Source of the DNA: Kribbella sp. NBC_00382 | GTDB taxonomy: Bacteria > Actinomycetota > Actinomycetes > Propionibacteriales > Kribbellaceae | Assembly: GCF_036067295.1 (NCBI RefSeq) | Contig: NZ_CP107954.1 | Coordinates: 8,422,923 to 8,486,922 of the forward strand | Length of the DNA: 64,000 nt | Direction of reading: 5' to 3' | Part shown: positions 1-6,546 of the stretch, in pieces | Position numbering within the stretch: the stretch's first letter is position 1 | Layout: each line of letters starts with the position of its first letter | Made by a program: the position numbers and the translations under genes | Notes under the pieces: model-generated | The model's database searches: none | Told to the model about the DNA's origin: nothing | The model's input: only the letters and a program-made list of their open reading frames with translations

Positions 1-70
1 CGCTCATCGGGACCTTGCCGCTGAGCGCGATGTACGGCTGGTCTTCGCGCTCGACAATCGTGGGTTCCAT
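1..70 (-). CDS. Start of a probable GyrI-like (effector-binding) domain protein, cut by window edge
   Basis: Only the first 23 codons are in the window. Read leftward, an ATG at 70 follows a strong GGAGGAG ribosome site five bases upstream. The peptide begins MEPTIVEREDQPYIALSGKV, which resembles the opening of GyrI-like or AraC-effector-binding small-molecule proteins (a short strand, then 'QPY-A--G-V'). The family call rests on this short stretch alone and is tentative. The gene diverges from the secreted DUF1906 gene that starts at 160. Confidence 0.5.
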   Translation of the reverse strand, partial: MEPTIVEREDQPYIALSGKVPMS

Positions 71-159
71 ACCGCTCCTCCAATGCTGTTCTCCGCAGAC
101 TAGCCCCTTGCAGGGCACGTCGTTGAGGCGTGTACTGCAAAGGCCAGGGGGTGGGTTGG

Positions 160-1446
160 ATGAAGCGTTTGCTATTGGTTGTGGCGTTGCTGTTCATGGG
201 GTTGGCGGCACCGGCGGCGGCCGAGCCGGCTACGTCGGTCGGGTATCCGGCTAGTGCGACAGCTACTAGATACAAGGGGCTGGCGTTCGACACCTGTACT
301 GCGCCGACGGTCGCGACGATGTCCTCGTGGCTGGCGTCGCCGTACAGGGCGATGGGGATCTACTTCGGCGGGGTGAACCGGGGATGCCCGAATCAGCCGG
401 AGCTCACGGGCAGTTGGGTACGCACTGTTACGCGGATGGGGTGGCGGCTCATCCCTGTGTACATGGGGTATCAGGCGCCGTGCACTACGCGGCCCAACGC
501 AGTGAAGCTGACCGTGTCGTCTGCTGCGACTCAGGGGACGGCGCAGGCGGCGGATGCCGCGGCCAAGGCTGCAGCACTCGGGATCCTGCCGGGTAGTGCG
601 CTCTATGGCGACATGGAGCACTACGACGTCAACGACGCGACCTGCAGGGCGGCAGTACTGCGGTACCTCTCGTCCTGGACGAAGGAACTGCACCGCCGCG
701 GCTACATCTCCGCCGTGTACGCCCACCAGGACTCCGGCGCGCGTCACCTGGCGGAGGTCTACAACTCGACCTCCTACGCGCGCCCGGACGCGGTGTGGAT
801 CGCCCGTTGGAACCAGAACTCCGCACTGACGGGTTGGCCACTCATCTCGGATCGCTATTGGTCCATGGGCCAGCGGGCTAAGCAGTACAACGGCGACCAC
901 AACGAGACGTACGGCGGCGTCACCCTCAACATCGACAACGACCGCTTCGACGCACCGGTCGCGTCTACTTGGTACACGTACACCCTCCGGACGAACATCT
1001 ACGCCTACAGCGGTCCGTCCACCGCCTACCCGAGGCGGGCGACGATCGCCCGCAACGCCGGCATCCGCATCGTCTGCCAGACCTTCGGCCCGAAGATCGG
1101 TACCAGCGCCGTCTGGGACAAGCTGATCGACGGCACCTACGTCACGGACTACTACGTCCGTACGCCCGGCAACCCCGGCTACAGCGCGCCCATCCCGGGT
1201 TGCAGCCTCCCGTACCAGACCACAACCGACAACCTGGCCAGGCGGCACGGCCCTGGTACCTCATACGCCACCTACCCGGGCCTCCTGCCGATCGGCTCCC
1301 TGGCCTGGGTCACCTGCCAACGAGCCGGCACCACCGTCGGTACCACCGCAGTCTGGAACCGCCTGAGCGACGGCACCTGGGTCACCGACTACTACGTAGC
1401 CAACCCAAGCAACACCACCTACAGCGCCCCCATCCGCCGCTGCTAG
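160..1446 (+). CDS. Secreted DUF1906 (glycoside-hydrolase-like) protein with two C-terminal SH3-like repeats
   Basis: I chose the ATG at 160, ten codons inside a longer GTG frame, because a clean signal peptide (MKRLLLVVALLFMGLAAPAAA) begins there and AGGGGG lies upstream. The mature protein opens with a DUF1906 domain (TIM-barrel, Rv2525c-like): YKGLAFDTC, an IYFGG strand and the acidic motif YGDMEHYD, about residues 25-265. Two repeats of about 75 residues follow; each has a TDYYV motif, ends in SAPI--C and carries two cysteines, so each is probably a disulfide-held bacterial SH3 domain. The role is likely cell-wall binding and glycan hydrolysis or recognition, but the catalytic activity of DUF1906 is unproven. 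The gene converges on and overlaps the next gene by four bases. Confidence 0.8.
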   Translation: MKRLLLVVALLFMGLAAPAAAEPATSVGYPASATATRYKGLAFDTCTAPTVATMSSWLASPYRAMGIYFGGVNRGCPNQPELTGSWVRTVTRMGWRLIPVYMGYQAPCTTRPNAVKLTVSSAATQGTAQAADAAAKAAALGILPGSALYGDMEHYDVNDATCRAAVLRYLSSWTKELHRRGYISAVYAHQDSGARHLAEVYNSTSYARPDAVWIARWNQNSALTGWPLISDRYWSMGQRAKQYNGDHNETYGGVTLNIDNDRFDAPVASTWYTYTLRTNIYAYSGPSTAYPRRATIARNAGIRIVCQTFGPKIGTSAVWDKLIDGTYVTDYYVRTPGNPGYSAPIPGCSLPYQTTTDNLARRHGPGTSYATYPGLLPIGSLAWVTCQRAGTTVGTTAVWNRLSDGTWVTDYYVANPSNTTYSAPIRRC

Positions 1447-2972
1447 TCCCTCACCCATGGCAACGCCGCCCAGTCGATCAGGGCAGGACTGCCTGCGTTC
1501 AGAGCACGTACGGCGGAGCAGAATGCACGCCAGGCGTCCTCGTTGCGTGCCGAGAGCGAGCCATTGCTGAGGAGCGGCTCCAACGCGACGGCCACCCGGG
1601 TCGCCCACTCGCTCATGACGTCCCAGTGCTCGCCGCCGTAAGACTGCAGCGTCGCGAGGCCACGGACGATCTCCGGCATCAGGTAGGCCCCGTCCGATGC
1701 GACCAGGTCGGTCTGAAGTTGTTGCACCGAGTGCTCGAGCGCCATCCCGGTCGACTGCTTCGCCTCGTCACCGTAGCGGGCCGGATCGCCTTCGGGTGCC
1801 TGGCCGATCGGCTCCTGAAGCTGCGCGGCGAGCCGCGCTCCGACCGTCACCGGTAGCTGCGGCACCGGGCCGAGCCAGCGGAATTCGTGGTGCTCCCGCT
1901 CCAGTTCACCCTGATCGTCCAGGAAGATCGGCCAGACGAGTTGTCCCCGGCCGGTGGCCAGCGTCACTCGGCCCGCACGCGTTCGCGAGCCGTGTTCGCC
2001 CTGGTACGCGGCGGTGATGCCCGCCCGAGTACCGACGAGCAGTTCGTCGCCGGCGGGAGAGACGGCGACGCCCCAGCAGGCCGGGTCCACGTCGCCCTGC
2101 CCGTCGACGTGGAGCTGCGGGAACTCACCGACGTACTCGGCCGAGGACAGATCGTAGAGCCTCGGCACACCGCCGCCGGCCTCGTTGACGACGGTGATGA
2201 GCGTGGCCGGACGCAGCGGCCACCAGGCAGCGTTCTCGACCGGCGCCTGCATCCAGCGCCCGGTCGCGACCTCGACCAGCCAGGCCTTCGACCCGCCGTC
2301 GAGCAACAGCCAGCCACCGTCGGGGCTGAAGCGGATCTCCTCGCCTCCGCTCACACCGTCGATGAAGGTCAGGATTCTGTGCGACCCACTGCCGTCGATC
2401 AGCGCGACGGACCCCAGCGAGCCGCCCCAGGACTCGAAGAAGGCCATCGATCCGCTCGACGGCCACAGATCGACCGAGAGGACGTCGGCGTTCATCAGCG
2501 CCGGGACGAGCGCGCCGGAGCGATCGGACCCGCAGTACAGGTTGCCCGCTGGATAGACCATCCCGTTGTGCTCGCGCCAGGAGATCAGGTTCCGGCCGTC
2601 CATGGCGCCGAGATCCAGGGCCGGCGGCAGCCCGAGACCCCCGTGGCTCAAATGGGCTGCCGCCGCGATCCGCCCGCTGGCGGGGTCGTGGACGAGGCTC
2701 CTGGTCGTCAGCCAGCCAGGGTTCATGCGCTGGCCGGTATCCGACCTGACCGTCCGTTCGAAGCCGCTGCCCTGGTGGTTCTGGAGTGCCAGCCCCAAGG
2801 CGTTGACCCGGTCGAAGTCTTTGCCGCCCGCACCCGGGGAGTGCTTGATGCTCTCCGAGACGGTGAACTCCGCCGCCGGTAGGCCGATCACCCCCACCCG
2901 TCCCGGACGGCGGCCGGGAGGAGCGATCGTCAGGCTGTCCCAGAGCGGTTGGCGCGTCGTCATCTCCGTCAT
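1443..2972 (-). CDS. Uncharacterised cytoplasmic protein, probable beta-propeller
   Basis: This 509-residue protein has no signal peptide and no membrane segment. Repeated blocks with a 'SPDG--LLLDGG' or 'SPAGDELLVGTR' flavour, each followed by a hydrophobic strand, suggest WD40/YncE-like propeller blades over about residues 80-370. The last 130 residues are helical and unlike the blades. I do not recognise a family. The start at 2972 is the first ATG; a second ATG three codons in is also possible. It is read leftward, downstream of and 28 bases from the cupin gene, so the two may be cotranscribed. Confidence 0.65.
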   Translation of the reverse strand: MTEMTTRQPLWDSLTIAPPGRRPGRVGVIGLPAAEFTVSESIKHSPGAGGKDFDRVNALGLALQNHQGSGFERTVRSDTGQRMNPGWLTTRSLVHDPASGRIAAAAHLSHGGLGLPPALDLGAMDGRNLISWREHNGMVYPAGNLYCGSDRSGALVPALMNADVLSVDLWPSSGSMAFFESWGGSLGSVALIDGSGSHRILTFIDGVSGGEEIRFSPDGGWLLLDGGSKAWLVEVATGRWMQAPVENAAWWPLRPATLITVVNEAGGGVPRLYDLSSAEYVGEFPQLHVDGQGDVDPACWGVAVSPAGDELLVGTRAGITAAYQGEHGSRTRAGRVTLATGRGQLVWPIFLDDQGELEREHHEFRWLGPVPQLPVTVGARLAAQLQEPIGQAPEGDPARYGDEAKQSTGMALEHSVQQLQTDLVASDGAYLMPEIVRGLATLQSYGGEHWDVMSEWATRVAVALEPLLSNGSLSARNEDAWRAFCSAVRALNAGSPALIDWAALPWVRD

Positions 2973-3000
2973 GCCTGCCCCTGACGGACAACGCCTCCAG

Positions 3001-3372
3001 CTACTGGGCCCAGGGCGGCTGAACGGTGGTGCCGTCGGCCATGGTGCCGGTCAAGCCTGCGGTGATGGCGACGTAGAGCTCGGCCTCGGTCTCCCCGAGG
3101 TTGCGCACCTGGATCGGCTCTCCGGCCAGTACTACGGCCGCGTCGCCTGCCTCGAGCTTCTCGCCGTCCGGCGTGAGCTGCACCGTGCCGGACAGCACCA
3201 TGAAGACCTCGTCGCGGTCCAGCGTGTGCGGCGCATCGTTGCGCTGGCCTGTATCGAGCCGCAACCGCCACGTGCAAAGGCCTTTCGAGCCACGGCTGGG
3301 TGCGGCCATCACGGTGAACTGCGCGCCCGGAAGGTCGAACCGCGGCGCATCGGCCGCGCGGGTGATCGGCAT
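3001..3372 (-). CDS. Small cupin-domain protein
   Basis: The 123-residue protein is one cupin barrel. The first cupin motif region reads around HTLDRDEVFMVLSGTVQL and the second around GDAAVVLAGEPIQVRN. Metal ligands are only partly conserved, so it may bind a ligand instead of acting as an enzyme. It starts with ATG at 3372 and is divergent from a MarR gene; both promoters share a 64-base region with a long inverted repeat. The MarR protein is therefore the likely regulator of this gene. Confidence 0.8.
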   Translation of the reverse strand: MPITRAADAPRFDLPGAQFTVMAAPSRGSKGLCTWRLRLDTGQRNDAPHTLDRDEVFMVLSGTVQLTPDGEKLEAGDAAVVLAGEPIQVRNLGETEAELYVAITAGLTGTMADGTTVQPPWAQ

Positions 3373-3391
3373 CTCGTTCCCCCTAGCTATT

Positions 3392-3425
3392 TAGACAAGC
3401 TGACTTGTTCAACTTGACTTGTCTA
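3392..3425. promoter_or_regulatory. Probable MarR operator between cupin and marR genes
   Basis: An exact 8-base inverted repeat, TAGACAAG at 3392-3399 and CTTGTCTA at 3418-3425, encloses a second, smaller dyad: ACAAG at 3395-3399 with CTTGT at 3404-3408. It lies between the two divergent starts (3372 and 3437), where a MarR dimer would block both promoters. Function is inferred from position. Confidence 0.6.
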
Positions 3426-3436
3426 TCATGAGAGAC

Positions 3437-3901
3437 ATGGCGACAAATGACAAGCCCGATTTCGGCATCCTGCTGCTCCTCGCCGAACAGGAGTTCGTCC
3501 GCGAACTCCGCGCGGCCACCGCGGCGCAGGGCTTCGACGACCAGGGCCGCTCCGACGGCTTCGTCTTCCGCACCCTCGGCGCCGGGCCGGCAACCATCAG
3601 CACCCTGGCGACCCGGCTGGACATCACCAAACAGGGCGCGGCGCAGATTGTCGACGACATGGAGCGGCGAGGGTACGTGGAGCGGCACCCCGATCCGACG
3701 GACGGACGGGCGCGACTGATCCACCTGTCAGCGCGCGGCGAGGCTGCTTTGAAGGCGGCCCGGCGCTTCCACCAGGCGTACGAACGCAAGCTGCGCAAGA
3801 CCTACGGCGACGAAGTGATCGACGCGGTCCGTGCTGTCTTCACCGCAATGGCAGGCGAAGACAGCACCACCGATCCGCACTTCAGAGCACTGATGTTCTA
3901 G
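3437..3901 (+). CDS. MarR-family transcriptional regulator
   Basis: The protein has about 154 residues. A winged helix-turn-helix sits in the middle: TISTLATRLDITKQGAAQIV as recognition region, then the wing ERHPDPTDGRARLIHLS, with dimerisation helices at both ends. ATG codons at 3437 and 3428 and a TTG at 3419 are in frame; I prefer 3437 because the other two touch the operator palindrome, and no strong ribosome site decides. It likely represses itself and the divergent cupin gene through the inverted repeat at 3392-3425. The ligand is unknown. Confidence 0.85.
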   Translation: MATNDKPDFGILLLLAEQEFVRELRAATAAQGFDDQGRSDGFVFRTLGAGPATISTLATRLDITKQGAAQIVDDMERRGYVERHPDPTDGRARLIHLSARGEAALKAARRFHQAYERKLRKTYGDEVIDAVRAVFTAMAGEDSTTDPHFRALMF

Positions 3902-3981
3902 CGGGTTGAGTGGTTGCTGTTGGTGCTGTGGATTCGGGGCTGGTGCGGTACGGGACTCTGGATCGCGTCGCCGGGCTGCTT

Positions 3982-4090
3982 GAGTGTCCTAGTCGAGCCG
4001 GTGGGTATCAAGGGCGCTTCGCGTCCCTTCGGGATCGAACAAGTTCGACCCTTGACACCCACCACCACGACCAGGGAAAGACGCAGCTAT
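3982..4090 (+). repeat. 109-bp structured repeat element, copy 1
   Basis: This begins GAGTGTCCTAGTCGAG and folds into a long stem (about 3988-4014 with 4049-4075) that carries three small apical hairpins: GCG-CTT-CGC, TCCC-TTC-GGGA and TCGAAC-AA-GTTCGA. The apical 35 bases (4015-4049) are identical in copy 2. Differences in the stem are partly compensated, as detailed in the findings. It has no coding content. Whether it acts as DNA or RNA is unknown. Confidence 0.8.
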
Positions 4091-4600
4091 CCCGGAGCCG
4101 CTGACAAGACCGGCAACAATCGACAGTCCACCACCAACGCCCGGCCGACCCGTGTCGCGGCCCGCGACAAGCACAGCCGGCCCCGACGGGCAGGGCCACC
4201 ACCGGGGTCGGCCACTAACGAGTTATTCGGCCCGAGACGGGTCCAGGGCACCGATTCGCCCGGCCACTGGCAGGTTTTCGTACCGGTGGCGTGAAGCATC
4301 ACGCCGGTGGCACCAAAACCCGCCAGCGAACACCATTTCTTCACCGACTGACACCCCTACAGGTCGCCAGCCGGTGAACAACCCGCCCCCCAACCCCAGA
4401 CCAGCCCGGATCAGGCCATCGCGCGCCGAGCCGTCGCCGCGCGACACCACCATCCCCACCAACACACCTGTCCCGCCGCGACCGAGAGCACCACCCGGAC
4501 CGCCACCACACACCAACCCCGACACCCAGCCCTCGACACGCCGGGGTAATCGCTTGCTGACCGGGTTTGGTGTTCGCTGGCGGACCGGTCCGAGCGCCGG

Positions 4601-4690
4601 GCGACCGCCAGCCCATCAAACGCCCCGCAAACCACCCCGACACGCCGAGCCAGACGTTGCCCTCCGGGGCATTGATGGGCTGGCGGTCGC
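4601..4690. repeat. Long imperfect hairpin
   Basis: GCGACCGCCAGCCCATCAA at 4601-4619 is the exact reverse complement of 4672-4690. After a small bulge the stem continues with GCCCCG at 4622-4627 and CGGGGC at 4665-4670, giving about 25 base pairs and a 37-base loop. It sits between the two 109-bp elements. Function is unknown. Confidence 0.75.
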
Positions 4691-4734
4691 ACGTTGCCCT
4701 CAGCAACCAATCTCAGCCACCCCGGCGACCGCGG

Positions 4735-5014
4735 CCCCGCCGCACAAGCCCCCTTGCCGCCGTCACCCCGCAACACGACCCGCCTTGCCATCGGCACCCC
4801 GGAACAAGACCCGCCTTGCGATCGCCACCCCGCGACACGACCCACCTTGCCACCGTCACCCCGCAACACGACCCACCTTGCCACCGGCACCCCGCAACAC
4901 GAGCCGCCTTGCCATCGGCACCCCCGGCACACGAGCCGCCTCGCGATTGGTGCTCCGGGACACGACCCGCCTTGCGATCGGCGCCCCGGGACACGAGCCG
5001 CCTTGGCAAGGTGC
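4735..5014. repeat. Nine tandem copies of a 31-bp unit
   Basis: Units begin at 4735, 4766, 4797, 4828, 4859, 4890, 4921 (this one 32 bases), 4953 and 4984. The common core is CCCCG-(C/G)(A/G)ACACGA(C/G)CC(A/G)CCTTGC followed by a variable GATCG or CATCG end. Since 31 is not a multiple of three, the array is not protein-coding. There are no spacers, so it is not CRISPR. It lies just inside copy 2 of the 109-bp element. Confidence 0.85.
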
Positions 5015-5046
5015 CCCTCCGGCTCAGACCCCTCCGCGGGATCCGC

Positions 5047-5155
5047 GTAGCTGCGTCCTTCCCTGGTCGAGAGGGTGTGGGTCAAGAGTCGAACTTGTTC
5101 GATCCCGAAGGGACGCGAAGCGCTCTTGACGCACACCCTCTCGACTAGGACACTC
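5047..5155 (-). repeat. 109-bp structured repeat element, copy 2 (inverted)
   Basis: Read on the minus strand this matches copy 1 (3982-4090) over the full 109 bases without a gap, with an identical 35-base apical region and shared outer ends. Its stem is better paired than that of copy 1, running through the GAGAGGGTGTG / CACACCCTCTC segment. The two copies face each other and enclose about 960 bp. Confidence 0.8.
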
Positions 5156-5232
5156 CCGCGGCGGAGACCGCGCACCACAGCACCCTTACCGCGGCACCCC
5201 GCCACCACACCCGGCCTTGCGAGGAGGCGGGT

Positions 5233-6495
5233 TCAGCTGGGGAAGTACTGCGGGAAGAGGTCGTTGGTAGGCCAGGTCTTCACGCCCTGGGCTGCGGTCC
5301 ACATGGCTGCGTCGATGTCGCCGTATGACTTGCCGCTGGGGTCGTCGCGGCGGTTGAAGAGTGCGGCCCAGCTCATGCCGTTGTACGTGCGGACGAGCAG
5401 GGTGAAGGTTCCGGGGAGGCTGCCGGTGTGCCAGGTGTTGCGGCCGGTGCCGCCCTGGGTCGTCGGGCGGACCTGCCAGCCGAGGCCGTAGTACCAGCCG
5501 TCGGGCGATACGCCGGTCTCGGGCTTGGCCCAGACGCTGGCCAGCGAGGTGCTGTTCAGGACGGTGCCTGGCGCGTCGAACATCTTGGCCCAGCGGACCA
5601 GATCCGGGGCGCTCGCGATCCAGCCGCCGTTGGCGTCGTGGATGCGCATGCTGAAGGACCCGTACGGCGCTGCGACGACCTTGCCCGTCATGTCCAGGAC
5701 CGTCTTCGCCGTGTACTGCGAGTCGTACGGCACCTCGCCCGCGTGCTTGGCGATCGTGTAGCCCTGCGCCATCCGGGTGATCTTCAACGGGGTCAGCAAC
5801 TTCTGCTGCACGTACGTCGCATAGGGCAGCCCGCTGACCTTCTCGATCACGCGGCCGGCGAGCAGGAAGCCGTAGTTGGAGTAGGCAACCTTCGTACCGG
5901 GTGCGTTGTCGAGCGGCCGCCCGGCCATGAACTTGATGACGTCGGCGTGCTGCAACTCCATCGGGACGCCGAGCGCCTTGGCGATGGTCGCGTCCATGCC
6001 GGTCGGGTCGCCGGACACGTCGCGGTCCCAGCCGCCGAGGTGCTGGAGGAGCCGCTTGATGGTGACCGTCTTCAGCCGCGGGTCGACCGTCTGCCCGGCC
6101 GGCGGGGTGAAGGTGAGGATCGACGTCACCGGCGTGGTCAGGCTGAGCTTGCCGTCCTGCACCAGCTTGAGGATCGCCGCCGACGTGAACGACTTCGTCA
6201 GCGAGGCGACCCGGAACAACGAGGTCGGCTGGACGGCCAGCGTGGACTCGGTGCTGTAGCCGCGGGCAAGTACCAGCCGGCCCTTGTACGTCACCGCCAA
6301 CTGACCCGCCGTCACGCCGCGCGCCTGCATGAAGGTCTTCATCTGGTTGTCGAAACCAGCCAGCGCCGGCACTGCGGTCCCGGTCGCCTTCCACGTCGCG
6401 GCGGCGTCGGCGGACCTGATCACCGCCGTCCCGAGAGCCGCTGCTCCCCCGGTCGCGACGACGAGCTTGCCGAGATTACGGCGTGACAGTTCCAC
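5233..6495 (-). CDS. Secreted serine hydrolase, beta-lactamase class C / DD-peptidase family, Tat-type signal
   Basis: I place the start at the GTG at 6495: AAGGAG lies nine bases upstream and the protein then opens with a Tat signal (ELSRRNLGK, then a hydrophobic stretch ending SADAAA). The mature part is a class C beta-lactamase fold with the catalytic S-x-x-K in ASLTKS, a Tyr motif in YSNYGF and a late HTGSLPG motif in place of KTG. Such proteins are D-aminopeptidases, esterases or carboxypeptidases; the substrate cannot be told. The RR motif fits the tatA-tatC genes 10 kb away. It lies 51 bases downstream of helY, read in the same direction. Confidence 0.85.
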   Translation of the reverse strand: MELSRRNLGKLVVATGGAAALGTAVIRSADAAATWKATGTAVPALAGFDNQMKTFMQARGVTAGQLAVTYKGRLVLARGYSTESTLAVQPTSLFRVASLTKSFTSAAILKLVQDGKLSLTTPVTSILTFTPPAGQTVDPRLKTVTIKRLLQHLGGWDRDVSGDPTGMDATIAKALGVPMELQHADVIKFMAGRPLDNAPGTKVAYSNYGFLLAGRVIEKVSGLPYATYVQQKLLTPLKITRMAQGYTIAKHAGEVPYDSQYTAKTVLDMTGKVVAAPYGSFSMRIHDANGGWIASAPDLVRWAKMFDAPGTVLNSTSLASVWAKPETGVSPDGWYYGLGWQVRPTTQGGTGRNTWHTGSLPGTFTLLVRTYNGMSWAALFNRRDDPSGKSYGDIDAAMWTAAQGVKTWPTNDLFPQYFPS

Positions 6496-6546
6496 TGACG
6501 TGAACTCCTTCAAACACAGGCGGTTGAACGTCAAAAACTACAAGCT

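Larger units (their letters stand above)
3902..5232. other. 1.3-kb gene-free region built of inverted and tandem repeats
   Basis: I see no credible gene here. Frames that stay open are proline/threonine-rich, differ in every frame and run through 31-bp tandem repeats that would shift any reading frame. From left to right it holds a 109-bp structured element (3982-4090), a small hairpin (ACCGGTGGCGTGA 4282-4294 with TCACGCC 4299-4305), a 90-base hairpin (4601-4690), nine 31-bp repeats (4735-5014) and an inverted copy of the 109-bp element (5047-5155). Confidence 0.75.

Noticed and set aside
3982..4090. 109-bp element as a tRNA gene, because of its cloverleaf-like outline and a GTTCGA hairpin
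   Set aside because: No acceptor/D/anticodon layout fits, the arms are 3-6 bp in the wrong places and there is no conserved tRNA core sequence.
4735..5014. 31-bp repeats as a CRISPR array
   Set aside because: Units follow each other directly, with no unique spacers and no cas genes nearby.
4152..5129. Open frame of 325 codons over the repeat region
   Set aside because: It is low-complexity Pro/Thr/Arg, runs through 31-bp repeats that break phase, and has no ribosome site or homology.
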